In this document: positions 34,701-42,719 of the stretch, one piece after another | Numbering within the stretch: the stretch's first letter is position 1 | How the letters are laid out: each line of letters starts with the position of its first letter | Source of the DNA: an uncultured Pseudodesulfovibrio sp. | GTDB taxonomy: Bacteria; Desulfobacterota; Desulfovibrionia; Desulfovibrionales; Desulfovibrionaceae | NCBI RefSeq assembly: GCF_963677845.1 | Contig: NZ_OY782498.1 | Span: 2,487,518-2,551,517 of the forward strand | Direction of reading: 5' to 3' | Length of the DNA stretch: 64,000 nucleotides | Notes under the pieces: generated by a model | The model's database searches: none | What the model was told of the DNA's origin: nothing | The model's input: only the letters and a program-made list of their open reading frames with translations | Program-made: the position numbers and the translations under genes

Positions 34701-35567
34701 GTGATTCGCCGCCCACACTTTCATTCCCCCAGTATGCTTAATTTATCGATAGGCGTACTCTTTCTGCTTCTGGCGGTACCAACCCCTTCTGCGGCAAAAC
34801 TAAAACCAAAATTGATCGTAACACACGACTCAAACTACGAACCTTTGGTCTACATAAACGCACAGGGCCTTCCACAAGGATATTTAATCGATTTCTGGAA
34901 ACATTTCGGTGAAGTCAACAACATCGATATCCGCTTCAAATTAGGTGACTGGCAAGAAACTCTGGACTGGGTGCGTACAGGTCAAGCAGATGTCCACGGA
35001 GGGCTCTTCTACACCGAAAAACGAAATGAATATCTTGACTTCGGGGAGCCGATCACCAATCTCTCGGCAGCCATCTATATTGCCAAGGGGCTAAATTGGG
35101 ATGATATCACAAGATTACCAATCGGTGTTGTCGCTGGTGGATACACTGAACATTTCATGCAGCATTCATGGCCAAGCCGCCCCATACGACCGTTCCCGCA
35201 GGCCAAAGACATGATCAAGGCCGCCGTCGACGGGGACATCAAAGCCTTTGTCGCCGACCAACCCATCGCAGTCTTCTACTTACGAAAATTCAAGGCCCAA
35301 AACCAGTTCCTCAAATATCAAGACGCATACAAAAACACTCTGAGGGTGGCCACAGCCGATGGTCGAAATGACCTGCGCGCCTTAGTGCAAAATGGATGGA
35401 AACGGCTGGATGCGAAAAGACTCAACTACATTCGCAGTAAATGGTTTCTGGAATTGGAGTCCGACAAAGGGTGGGCCTTGACCGGCATACTCATGGTTGC
35501 AGTGGTTATGTTCATAGGCTTACTTTGTCGCATTCTTGGCCGACGATATACTCCACCCGAAGAATAA
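34701..35567 (+). CDS. Solute-binding domain protein with C-terminal membrane anchor
   Basis: A 288-residue protein with an N-terminal signal/anchor (LSIGVLFLLLAVPTPSAA), a full SBP_bac_3 domain (PKLIVTHDSNYEPLVYINA-type start, GYLIDFWKHFGEVNN, GLFYTEKRNEYLDFGEPI) and a C-terminal membrane helix (WALTGILMVAVVMFIGLL) followed by 10 residues. The layout equals the input half of a sensor kinase or diguanylate cyclase whose signalling domain is missing. The GTG start at 34701 is weakly supported. It may be a truncated receptor or one acting with a partner. Confidence 0.8.
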   Translation: MIRRPHFHSPSMLNLSIGVLFLLLAVPTPSAAKLKPKLIVTHDSNYEPLVYINAQGLPQGYLIDFWKHFGEVNNIDIRFKLGDWQETLDWVRTGQADVHGGLFYTEKRNEYLDFGEPITNLSAAIYIAKGLNWDDITRLPIGVVAGGYTEHFMQHSWPSRPIRPFPQAKDMIKAAVDGDIKAFVADQPIAVFYLRKFKAQNQFLKYQDAYKNTLRVATADGRNDLRALVQNGWKRLDAKRLNYIRSKWFLELESDKGWALTGILMVAVVMFIGLLCRILGRRYTPPEE

Positions 35568-35570
35568 TGC

Positions 35571-36587
35571 CTATACCAACGCCTTAGCTCCATCCATCCA
35601 GCCCCCTTCAGCCAAAGCTTCACCGAGAAGCTTAATCAGGGTCGGTTCGTACTTCTTCTTGTCCTTAATCAAGGCAATGGCTGCTTCGGCCACATCTTTG
35701 GACGATCGATAAGGACGAACGCCTATCATGGCGGAAAAGGAATCCGCCACAGCACAAAGCTTTCCGGCCATGGAAATATCCTTGCCAAAACGCCGGTCGG
35801 GATAGCCGGAGCCGTCATTGCGTTCATGATGTTGGCGCATACACTCCAACACAATTGGATCAGCAATTTTAAGCCGTTGCAACATTTTCAATCCGGCATC
35901 GATATGATTCTCAATGGACTCCCGATCCCGCCGTACCAAAAACTGTTGCTTATCTCTTATAAAACGAGGCACTTGCGTCATTCCAAGATCATGCAGAAGT
36001 AATCCGAGAGCGACACGAGCCAAACCGTCCTTCTCTACAGCCCGTCCTGCGGCATGAACATGCAAGGTCAACCCGATAAACATCGAGTTGGTTGAGTGAA
36101 CAGCCAGACTATACTCTTTATCCAGAGTCTGAGTTAAAAATTCAACCCGGCTAGGATCTATCCAAAGGTATTCAGCCAATACGGAAATATCCTTAACCAA
36201 TAACTCAAGCATACCTTTTTGCGGTTGCTCAAAAAACTGTTCCATACGATCTCGAAAGGCGAGAAAAAAGATTTCTGCCACTTCCACGGGACTAAAACCT
36301 TCCTCTACCAACAACAAGCCAAGGCGCTTGCTCAAATGGCTGGCATAGATTCTGTAATCATCCCTGAGTAAAAAAAGACGCCCTTCTGTGGCGATTAGTG
36401 CGGCTTCCGCCTGTCCATCCGTGGCCAAACGAGCTTCGGCCCTGTGAAACTTCTTTATCTGCTCCACTGAAGGATCAAATACATACAAATCCACTGGCGG
36501 GCGAAATTTTGGAAAACTTTCCAGAATAGTAGAGCTGATTTGCAGATAGGTCTCTTCAAAAGTGTCAGTCGCCAAAAAATCCGTCAT
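35571..36587 (-). CDS. HD-GYP-like phosphohydrolase
   Basis: A 338-residue protein whose C-terminal half matches HD-GYP: LLLHDLGMTQVP (HD residues), HIDAGLKML, then HHERNDGSGYPDRRFG (HHE...GYP). The N-terminal ~150 residues are an unassigned sensor-like region. HD-GYP enzymes hydrolyse cyclic-di-GMP in the cytoplasm; the HD and GYP motifs are present, so activity is plausible. It stands alone, convergent with the solute-binding gene, 4 bp from its end. Confidence 0.85.
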   Translation of the reverse strand: MTDFLATDTFEETYLQISSTILESFPKFRPPVDLYVFDPSVEQIKKFHRAEARLATDGQAEAALIATEGRLFLLRDDYRIYASHLSKRLGLLLVEEGFSPVEVAEIFFLAFRDRMEQFFEQPQKGMLELLVKDISVLAEYLWIDPSRVEFLTQTLDKEYSLAVHSTNSMFIGLTLHVHAAGRAVEKDGLARVALGLLLHDLGMTQVPRFIRDKQQFLVRRDRESIENHIDAGLKMLQRLKIADPIVLECMRQHHERNDGSGYPDRRFGKDISMAGKLCAVADSFSAMIGVRPYRSSKDVAEAAIALIKDKKKYEPTLIKLLGEALAEGGWMDGAKALV

Positions 36588-36672
36588 ATAAAATACACAC
36601 CTTCATTAGTTCATCAATATTTGCAGAATAGCCTGATTCATGCACACTTTTCAAGGTGAGGAGCGACCGGAT

Positions 36673-36704
36673 AAAAAAAGGGACTCGTCATAACAACGAG
36701 CCCC
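36673..36704 (-). terminator. Terminator of the low-complexity exported protein
   Basis: On the minus strand, GGGGCTCGT and ACGAGTCCC (one mismatch) form the stem (36680-36704), followed by TTTTTTTAT. Confidence 0.65.
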
Positions 36705-36737
36705 ATTCAAAGTTCAAAAAGATTAAGTCAGCAACAA

Positions 36738-37649
36738 CTACTTTTTACCGCCACCATTGCCGCCACCGTTACCACCGCCATTACCGTTGTTACCGGAGTT
36801 ACCCTTTCCGTTACTTCCAGAATTACCATTCCCGTTACTCCCGGAATTACCCCGGCCTCCCGAGGATGAAGAGCTCTTGGAGGACTTGGACCCCTTGGCT
36901 CCAGACTTGGCTTTACTGGAAGCTCGGCTCAATCCCACAGCCTTGGACCCTTTGCCACCGGAGACTCCTGGAGTCTTGGCAACACCGGACTTAACGTTAC
37001 GATTGGTCTTGTTGACCGTCTTGCCATACGCAGCTGCCACATGAACATTTGACGCAACACCCACGTTCTTTGTCTTTTGCTGATGCTGCTTTTTGTGACC
37101 CAATCCCAACGTGCTGGGATGTACGCCCAGTTCATGGGCAATCTCACCCCAGCCCATGCCGGCAGTCCGCATGGACGCGATGCTATCAACATCAACGGAG
37201 GCAGCGCTGGCAATAGCCTTATCCGCAGCAACCTGCTTTTCAGTCAAAGAAGCCGTTGCAGCCTCTAACGCGGCCATGGCCTCTGCTTCTTCCGGAGAAT
37301 CTTCTTCCGCAGCATCGACGGCTGCCTGTGCTTGAGCCACAGCAGCTTCAGCTTCGCTGACAGACTGCTCGGCATCGGCTACAGCCTGTGCTCCAGCTTC
37401 AGCGACAGCCTCGGCCAAAGATTCGGCCTTGGCAGCTTGAGCCGGATTAGCAAAGGTTGATGTGTCATCGGCTGATTCATCGGCATCACCAGTATCACCA
37501 GTATCACCAGTATCACCGGTATCCGTAGCGACATCCGTATCACCGGTGCCTCCGTCATCCGTCTGAGCAAATGCAACAGGGGCAGCCAACAACGCCATCA
37601 AAATAAAAACGACACAAAAAATATATATTTTATTCATTATTTTTAACAT
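36738..37649 (-). CDS. Exported low-complexity repeat protein
   Basis: A 303-residue exported protein with a signal peptide (FCVVFILMALLAAPVAFAQ). Next comes a DTGDTGDTGD acidic repeat, then a helical alanine/glutamate region (~60-150), a short conserved block (MRTAGMGWGEIAHELGVHPS, HTH-like in look), a basic lysine/serine block and a C-terminal glycine/asparagine repeat (GNSGSNGN). GGAG 8 nt before the ATG supports the start. Likely surface or periplasmic, possibly matrix-binding; the function is unknown. It is co-directional with the TPR lipoprotein gene 18 bp upstream. Confidence 0.7.
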   Translation of the reverse strand: MLKIMNKIYIFCVVFILMALLAAPVAFAQTDDGGTGDTDVATDTGDTGDTGDTGDADESADDTSTFANPAQAAKAESLAEAVAEAGAQAVADAEQSVSEAEAAVAQAQAAVDAAEEDSPEEAEAMAALEAATASLTEKQVAADKAIASAASVDVDSIASMRTAGMGWGEIAHELGVHPSTLGLGHKKQHQQKTKNVGVASNVHVAAAYGKTVNKTNRNVKSGVAKTPGVSGGKGSKAVGLSRASSKAKSGAKGSKSSKSSSSSGGRGNSGSNGNGNSGSNGKGNSGNNGNGGGNGGGNGGGKK

Positions 37650-37666
37650 AATGCATTCTCCAACAG

Positions 37667-38623
37667 TTATTGAACTTCAGTAACAAATTTCACCGAGCGT
37701 TCAAGCGTAAAGGTCTTTTTACCGTAATCAATCGACTCGGCGGTCCCAAACCAACTCAAAAGCAGCCTTGAAGAATCAATATCTGAATGTCCTCGTAAAA
37801 TGGCATCTCGAACGGCCTTGGCATTAACCTTGGCCCGTTCCGCATCACCTTGTTGAAAGGAGACGATGTGCAATGACAGCTGTTCATTGGCAAGCATCAT
37901 CGCGCTCAACACGTTCAACGAAGCCCGACTATCGACATCCAAAGAAGTTGTTCCCGGTTTGAACGTCATGCTCTTAAGCGTAACATTGCGTTTTCCAATG
38001 ATAAAATTACGATAGAGGAAGTTTCCTTGCAGATTGAGTTGCACCGTAGCCTCCATGGCCAGGCTCCCATCAGGGTAATACTCAAGAAACTTCTTCCAAG
38101 CCGCAATTTCCTCCGAGGTCCGTCCCAGTCCGTCCAGAGCAACAGCCCGATTATACAGGGCCTCGGGATTATATTTATCCAGTGCAACAACCTTGTCGTA
38201 CTGGGCCAAAGCCTTGGTCCACTCTCCCCGATCAACATATCCGTGACCAAGGTAGAGATTTGCCGAAATATGTTCCGGGTTAAGGCGCAGAGTCTGTTTG
38301 TACGCGGCCTCTTCCCGTTCAAAATCAAGTGTTGCCCAGTAGCCTACACCGGTCCAAAAAACGTAGTCAGCGTTGTCCGGCTCCAAAGACACGGCCTTTT
38401 CTAAATAAGGAAGACCTTGCTCAGGCTTATCTAATGCCAAATAATATCGCCCGACATAGTAGGCTGAAGATGCGTCATCTGGATTTTCTTGAAGATGCTC
38501 TCCAAGAATTTCAATCCCATCTGCATACTTTTCCTGTTCAAGATAGTACGGGCCAACGACTTTGGCACACCCCGCCATGCCCAACACAATCAAAACCAAT
38601 AATAAAGCTATAGAACCTTTCAC
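37667..38623 (-). CDS. TPR-repeat lipoprotein
   Basis: A 318-residue lipoprotein (lipobox LGMAGC, start MKGSIALLLVL) with several TPR repeats in residues ~30-200 (PDDASSAYYVGRYYLALDKPEQGLPYLEKAV; later repeats LGHGYVDRGEW). The C-terminal ~100 residues have an unassigned domain with TSLDVDSRASLNVLSAMMLANEQLSLHIVSF, reminiscent of the OmpA-like peptidoglycan-associated fold. It is anchored in the envelope and probably scaffolds other proteins. It precedes the repeat-rich exported protein. Confidence 0.8.
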   Translation of the reverse strand: MKGSIALLLVLIVLGMAGCAKVVGPYYLEQEKYADGIEILGEHLQENPDDASSAYYVGRYYLALDKPEQGLPYLEKAVSLEPDNADYVFWTGVGYWATLDFEREEAAYKQTLRLNPEHISANLYLGHGYVDRGEWTKALAQYDKVVALDKYNPEALYNRAVALDGLGRTSEEIAAWKKFLEYYPDGSLAMEATVQLNLQGNFLYRNFIIGKRNVTLKSMTFKPGTTSLDVDSRASLNVLSAMMLANEQLSLHIVSFQQGDAERAKVNAKAVRDAILRGHSDIDSSRLLLSWFGTAESIDYGKKTFTLERSVKFVTEVQ

Positions 38624-38724
38624 TCAAAAAACTCCCATGGAATTATCGCGATTAAAACCATTCCTACTAACAATATACCCAGACCCACTGGATCAGGTCA
38701 CAAAATACCGCAAAACTTCTGAAA

Positions 38725-39483
38725 TTATTTTTTCCCGGTCATGCTGCGACTGGTAAAACCAAGACGAGCCGACACATCATTCACTGTCCCCATCTCGGAT
38801 AGCACGCCAGACGAAACTTCACCGATGACGTTATCCGAAATACCGCGCTGCCTAGCTATAAGAACGACTCGCACAAGATACCGCCACTGCGGAGTCAAAC
38901 CGCCAGAGGCAAAACCGGCTTTAAGCATGGAACGAGTCTGTTCTGGATCAAAGTCAATCTGACCAAGCAAAGAAATCATCTCTGCTCCGGTCAAAAAATT
39001 TTCTGGAGGCTGCCCATAAAATTTAGCCACATACGCTTCGAAGTCATGTTCAGAAACACCTCTGGAAAGCCCCTCCCCCACAATAATCAGAACATCTGAA
39101 GCAACAGGTTCCAAATATCGATTCAAGAGGTGACGAGCATTCTCATAAGCGTCTAATTTCACCTGCAAAGCTTGCCCGATACGTAAAGGCGCAACTTGCT
39201 TCGCCAAGCCTTCAGCCAATTTATCCTGTAATGGCGCAATTGGCAGTTTTTTTTCACATGCCGCAAGCAACGGGGTAACAAGAGCTGCCCCTTCATCATC
39301 AGAAAAAGTTCCGGTTTTCACCAGTTCTCCGACCTCATTGAGAACTTCTGCCGAAACTCCACACTCCACGGCGCGCTCTTTCATGACAACAAATGGATCG
39401 CTTTCGGCTCGGCTTGGTTGCACACCGAAAACAACCAATACGAAAAGAACACTCGCTAAAATTACCTTATAAAGCTTGTTCAT
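38725..39483 (-). CDS. Exported protein of the ECF sigma operon
   Basis: A 252-residue exported protein with a signal peptide (VILASVLFVLVVFGVQPSRAE). The start ATG at 39483 is used; longer frames begin inside the CBM48 gene. The mature part is helical, with an ANSE/C-rich beginning (KERAVECGVSAEVLNEVG) and no known domain. It overlaps the preceding CBM48 gene by 17 bp and so is the third gene of the sigma operon. It could be a periplasmic sensor or regulator of that system. Confidence 0.7.
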   Translation of the reverse strand: MNKLYKVILASVLFVLVVFGVQPSRAESDPFVVMKERAVECGVSAEVLNEVGELVKTGTFSDDEGAALVTPLLAACEKKLPIAPLQDKLAEGLAKQVAPLRIGQALQVKLDAYENARHLLNRYLEPVASDVLIIVGEGLSRGVSEHDFEAYVAKFYGQPPENFLTGAEMISLLGQIDFDPEQTRSMLKAGFASGGLTPQWRYLVRVVLIARQRGISDNVIGEVSSGVLSEMGTVNDVSARLGFTSRSMTGKK

Positions 39484-40039
39484 TATTCTGCACCACAAAC
39501 ATAATGGAATTTCTGTTTCCAAAGCCATCATCACGCGTCAACGGCGCCAATGGGTCTGGCACAAGGTTCTTTCCATTCACCAAAAAAAGATATTCATGAT
39601 CGCCAGGCGGCAACTCCGCCTCAAGCACCCATGCTCCAGCTTCAACGCTATACCACATGACAGAACTGTCTGATTTCCATCCATTGAAGGACCCAACTAC
39701 CGAAACATTCTGAGCGGACATTCCCCCGTCATACATGACAAATTTAACTGTCGACAATTCAAGACCGTCCGTACCCGGTGCCGGATTCATCTGAATAAAA
39801 GCAAAGGCCAACAATGCAACGGCCAATGTGACCACAGGGATCACCTGAAACGGACGAATCGTCATGACCTGCGGTCGAACCAACCATAAATATATTCGAG
39901 TCCAAACAGAAGGGGTCTTCGGGGAAAGCCCTTCCATGACACGCTCTGAAAATCCTTCAGGCACAGCCGTTTCCGGTGCACGCCGAATACTTTCAATAAT
40001 AGCATCTTCCATCAGTATTTTCTTTTGTTCATCAGTCAT
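39467..40039 (-). CDS. Membrane protein with CBM48-like domain, putative sigma partner
   Basis: A 190-residue protein: an N-terminal cytoplasmic region of ~75 residues, one membrane helix (FQVIPVVTLAVALLAFAFIQ), and a C-terminal domain of the AMPK/isoamylase E-set (CBM48) type (NVSVVGSFNGWKSDSSVMW, then PPGDHEYLFLVNG and PDPLAPLTRDDGFGNRNS). The start ATG 40039 overlaps the sigma gene by 8 nt. The layout fits an anti-sigma factor with a sensory carbohydrate-binding tail, but the usual zinc anti-sigma motif is absent. Neighbour and topology are the main support. Confidence 0.75.
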   Translation of the reverse strand: MTDEQKKILMEDAIIESIRRAPETAVPEGFSERVMEGLSPKTPSVWTRIYLWLVRPQVMTIRPFQVIPVVTLAVALLAFAFIQMNPAPGTDGLELSTVKFVMYDGGMSAQNVSVVGSFNGWKSDSSVMWYSVEAGAWVLEAELPPGDHEYLFLVNGKNLVPDPLAPLTRDDGFGNRNSIMFVVQNNEQAL

Positions 40040-40589
40040 TTGAATCCTCGTTGAATTGGTGTCGGACCATGTCCAACCCTCTGCTGAGACGCATTTTCGC
40101 CCCACTGACCGAAATCTCCAACGTTTCTGCTATTTCACGTACAGAAAAATCATATTTATATCTGAGAATCAAAGCTTCACGATATTTCACATCGAGCTTC
40201 TGCACGAGAATGAAGGCTTTGGCCCCATCCAGTCGGGCGTGTATAGCCTGTTGTTCGTCAATCAAATCTTCATTTCTGACCATAACGGCGGCATCATCGA
40301 CAAAGACATGCATGTCACGGCCTCTTTTCCGAAGCCAATCCCGAGCCACGTTCAAAGAAACTGAATACAACCAAGGGAAAAAACGTTTCCTTACATTAAA
40401 GGTTCCGAGTTTCTCATAGGCACGAGTAAAGGCTTCTTGGGCAAGATCAGCTGCCATATCGGCATCGCCCACCATGCGCAGCATGAGATTATACACCGGC
40501 CCTTGGTACTCTCGCACCAGAAGCCCAAATGCTTGGGTGTCCCCCAAAAGCACTTCACGTACTATTTCCGCTTCGCGTATGTCTTTCAT
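40032..40589 (-). CDS. ECF-type RNA polymerase sigma factor
   Basis: A 185-residue extracytoplasmic-function sigma factor. Region 2 spans FGLLVREYQGPVYNLMLRM and DLAQEAFTRAYEKLGTFN. Region 4 is YREALILRYKYDFSVREIAETLEIS with VSGAKMRLSRG. The length fits. It leads the operon with the CBM48 membrane protein and an exported protein. It should direct RNA polymerase to envelope or carbohydrate-response promoters; the trigger is not known. Confidence 0.9.
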   Translation of the reverse strand: MKDIREAEIVREVLLGDTQAFGLLVREYQGPVYNLMLRMVGDADMAADLAQEAFTRAYEKLGTFNVRKRFFPWLYSVSLNVARDWLRKRGRDMHVFVDDAAVMVRNEDLIDEQQAIHARLDGAKAFILVQKLDVKYREALILRYKYDFSVREIAETLEISVSGAKMRLSRGLDMVRHQFNEDSND

Positions 40590-40729
40590 TCAAATCCTGA
40601 TGGTCCAAACATGAACTTCAACTCATCTGCACTTAATTATACGCCGCCCAAACCTCATTGGTCACAAAACTTGCCCGTCTCTCCGTCCTAAGCTAAATAC
40701 ATACACTCACTATGAAGGAGAACACAATT

Positions 40730-41251
40730 ATGAACATACATGAGAATCCGGTCCTTGATGCCATATTTTCTCGCCGGTCCATTCGTAAATACACGGAAGA
40801 ACCTGTTTCACGGCAAGACATCACGACTATCCTCGAAGCCGGTCAGTGGGCTCCCAGCGGACTGAATAATCAGCCTTGGCGTTTCTTGGTCATCACCCGC
40901 GGAGATCCACGTCATTCCAAACTGGCCGAATGCACCAAATATGCGCATATAGTCCGCGCTTCTGCAGCAAGTATCTGCGTCGTGCTTGAAAAAGAAGCCA
41001 TGTATAGTGAAATGAAAGACCATCAAGGAGCAGGAGCATGCATCCAGAATATGATGCTGGCCGCTCATGCACTCGGTGTAGGCACGGTCTGGCTTGGTCA
41101 GATCGTCAACGATCAGGCGGCCTCTCTCGGCGCTCTTGAAGTCAATCCCGAAACATACGAACTCCAGGCAGTCATCGCCCTCGGTCATCCCGATCAAAAG
41201 GGAAGCTCTAAGCGCAAAGACTTGTCTGAACTCATGCTGGAGGCATTTTAA
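40730..41251 (+). CDS. Nitroreductase family protein
   Basis: A 173-residue flavin-dependent oxidoreductase of the nitroreductase superfamily: RRSIRKYTEEPVSRQDI, then GQWAPSGLNNQPWRFLV as the FMN-binding region, and IALGHPDQKGSSKRK near the end. GAAGGAGAACAC precedes ATG 40730. It is the first gene of a coupled operon (nitroreductase, MBL hydrolase, selenoprotein candidate, flavoprotein, comF). Its electron acceptor is unknown; it likely uses FMN and NAD(P)H. Confidence 0.9.
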   Translation: MNIHENPVLDAIFSRRSIRKYTEEPVSRQDITTILEAGQWAPSGLNNQPWRFLVITRGDPRHSKLAECTKYAHIVRASAASICVVLEKEAMYSEMKDHQGAGACIQNMMLAAHALGVGTVWLGQIVNDQAASLGALEVNPETYELQAVIALGHPDQKGSSKRKDLSELMLEAF

Positions 41252-41871
41252 TGACCATAAAGACATTCAATCTTGGCCCGCTTCAAACCAATTGTTACGT
41301 TCTGTCGAACGAAAATGAAGCCGTGGTTATCGACCCGGGCGGCAACCCCGACGAAGTCGTGGAATACCTCAAGACCAACAACCTCACCGTGACACATATA
41401 TTGAATACCCATCTGCATTTCGACCACACTGCTGGAAACAGAAAGCTGTCAGAAATTACAGGTGCCCCGATACTGTGCAGTGAAAAAGACGCCGATCTGC
41501 TGGACACATGGCTTGGTCGAGGCGGCGAAAACGGACTGCCGCTTCTGGACTCCTACGAATGGCGGAACGTGGAACCGGGAGAGACACAGTTTGCGGGTTT
41601 CGATTGCACGATTTTCCACACTCCGGGTCATTCCACTGGCAGCCTGACCTTCTATTTCCCCGAGGCCAGAGCAGCCTTTGTGGGCGACTTGATTTTCTAT
41701 CGCTCCATCGGACGCACAGACTTTCCAGGCGGGGATTTGGACGAGCTCAAGCGGTCCGTAATCGACCACATCTTCACGCTGCCCCCCGACACGAAACTGT
41801 TGTCCGGCCACGGCCCGGAGACCACTGTTTCCGACGAACAAAACCACAACTCATTTTTCTCGGAGTTCTAA
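41251..41871 (+). CDS. MBL-fold hydrolase (glyoxalase II-like)
   Basis: A 206-residue metallo-beta-lactamase fold enzyme: NTHLHFDHTAGN (HxHxDH metal ligands), FHTPGHSTGSLTFYF, FVGDLIFYRSIGRTDFPGGD and LSGHGPETTVSDEQNHNSFF. This is the YcbL-type glyoxalase II-like set, shorter than classical glyoxalase II. It hydrolyses thioesters such as S-lactoylglutathione in known relatives; the true substrate is unknown here. The start is coupled to the previous stop (TAATG), and the stop lies directly before the next start. Confidence 0.9.
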   Translation: MTIKTFNLGPLQTNCYVLSNENEAVVIDPGGNPDEVVEYLKTNNLTVTHILNTHLHFDHTAGNRKLSEITGAPILCSEKDADLLDTWLGRGGENGLPLLDSYEWRNVEPGETQFAGFDCTIFHTPGHSTGSLTFYFPEARAAFVGDLIFYRSIGRTDFPGGDLDELKRSVIDHIFTLPPDTKLLSGHGPETTVSDEQNHNSFFSEF

Positions 41872-42117
41872 ATGGGTGAACCAATTCTCATAGATATTCG
41901 CGACAAATGTTGAGGCGTGGGCATGGAGATAGGTTGGTATCTCCGTTTCGCCAAGGCTGATGTCATCGAAGCCAAGGTTTCCCTCAAGGGAGCAGCTCAA
42001 GTGCGTCATGACGAAAATATCTTCCCTGACTGGGAGTTTGCATTCGAGGAGCATGAAGATCATGTAGTCGCACGATTGACCCGCAAAAAACCCCTTTTTG
42101 ACAAAGAGGACTCATGA
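41872..42117 (+). CDS. Putative selenoprotein with in-frame UGA (Sec14)
   Basis: An 81-residue product if the TGA at 41911-41913 is read as selenocysteine. The frame starts at ATG 41872, directly after the MBL-gene stop, with GGAG (41862-41865) 6 nt upstream. It reads through DIRDKC-U-GVGMEIGW to the stop at 42117, which overlaps the flavoprotein start by ATGA. A bacterial SECIS-like hairpin lies right after the UGA (see 41914-41952). Conventional callers would start at GTG 41917 or ATG 41923, which lack a good ribosome binding site. The C-U vicinal pair after a beta strand and before a helix resembles TusA-like folds (DLRG-x-CP-type), but this is inference. Function is unknown; redox or sulfur/selenium transfer is likely from the pair and neighbours. 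Confidence 0.8.
41914..41952 (+). promoter_or_regulatory. Bacterial SECIS-like element
   Basis: Exactly 11 nt after the UGA, a 7-bp perfect stem (GGAGATA 41925-41931 with TATCTCC 41938-41944) closes the loop GGTTGG (41932-41937). A lower GGCG/CGCC stem (41914-41917 with 41949-41952) adds length. Distance and the G-U-rich loop resemble the E. coli fdhF SECIS, which SelB recognises. The element lies within the coding sequence as in other bacteria. Confidence 0.75.
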
Positions 42118-42719
42118 ACAAAAGCGTGATCTATGCATGCAGCCACAGACAAGGCGGCAACTCGGACCGGACGGCCACCCTGCTTGCTCAGGGCGTGGCC
42201 GAAGCCGGTGGGGAAGCTGATATTCTCTACATTCGCAACCACTCTGTCACGGCCTGCCTCGCTTGCGATTATTGCGCAAAAGCAGAATTCAAGCAGGGAA
42301 AGGCGCGATGTACCCTTGGCCAACAGGACGAAGCATATGATTTGTTCGCGCCGCTGCTCACGGCCCGAACCGTATTCTTCACCTCACCAATCTATTTTTA
42401 TCATCTCCCGTCCCTGTTCAAGACATGGATCGACCGAAGTCAACAATTCTGGGCGGCCAAAAATAATGTCGAACCATGGATTGCAGATCTTCCAAAACGC
42501 ACGGCTCACGTCGTACTCCACGCAGGAAGACCTACCGGGAAAAAACTGTTTGAGGGGGCACAAGTCACGCTCAAATACTTCCTGCACAACTTCAATTTTA
42601 CATTGGCTGAACCACTAATATTCAGAGGTATCGACGAGCAAAATGATATGAAGGAACACCCGGATTTCGAACAGCAGATTATCCAGCTCGGTCGGACGGC
42701 ATGGACTACTGCCCGATAG
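42114..42719 (+). CDS. Flavodoxin-fold iron-sulfur flavoprotein-like
   Basis: A 201-residue flavodoxin-like protein. The start GxSHRQGGNSDRTA resembles the FMN phosphate loop (CSHRQGGNSDRT). VTACLACDYCAKAEFKQGKARC gives a CxxCxxC cluster plus a further Cys, as in iron-sulfur flavoproteins; TSPIYFYHLPSLFKTWIDRS is the family's conserved loop. The start overlaps the selenoprotein stop (ATGA). It likely binds FMN and perhaps a [4Fe-4S] cluster, serving as an electron carrier or reductase. Confidence 0.8.
   Translation: MNKSVIYACSHRQGGNSDRTATLLAQGVAEAGGEADILYIRNHSVTACLACDYCAKAEFKQGKARCTLGQQDEAYDLFAPLLTARTVFFTSPIYFYHLPSLFKTWIDRSQQFWAAKNNVEPWIADLPKRTAHVVLHAGRPTGKKLFEGAQVTLKYFLHNFNFTLAEPLIFRGIDEQNDMKEHPDFEQQIIQLGRTAWTTAR

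Noticed and set aside
36757-36860. Tandem GGAATT/GTTACCG-like repeats that look array-like
   Set aside because: They are codon repeats for Gly-Asn-Ser in a low-complexity protein, not CRISPR; spacers are absent.
37480-37530. Short tandem ATCACCAGT repeat
   Set aside because: It encodes the TGD repeats of the exported protein; no separate element is needed.
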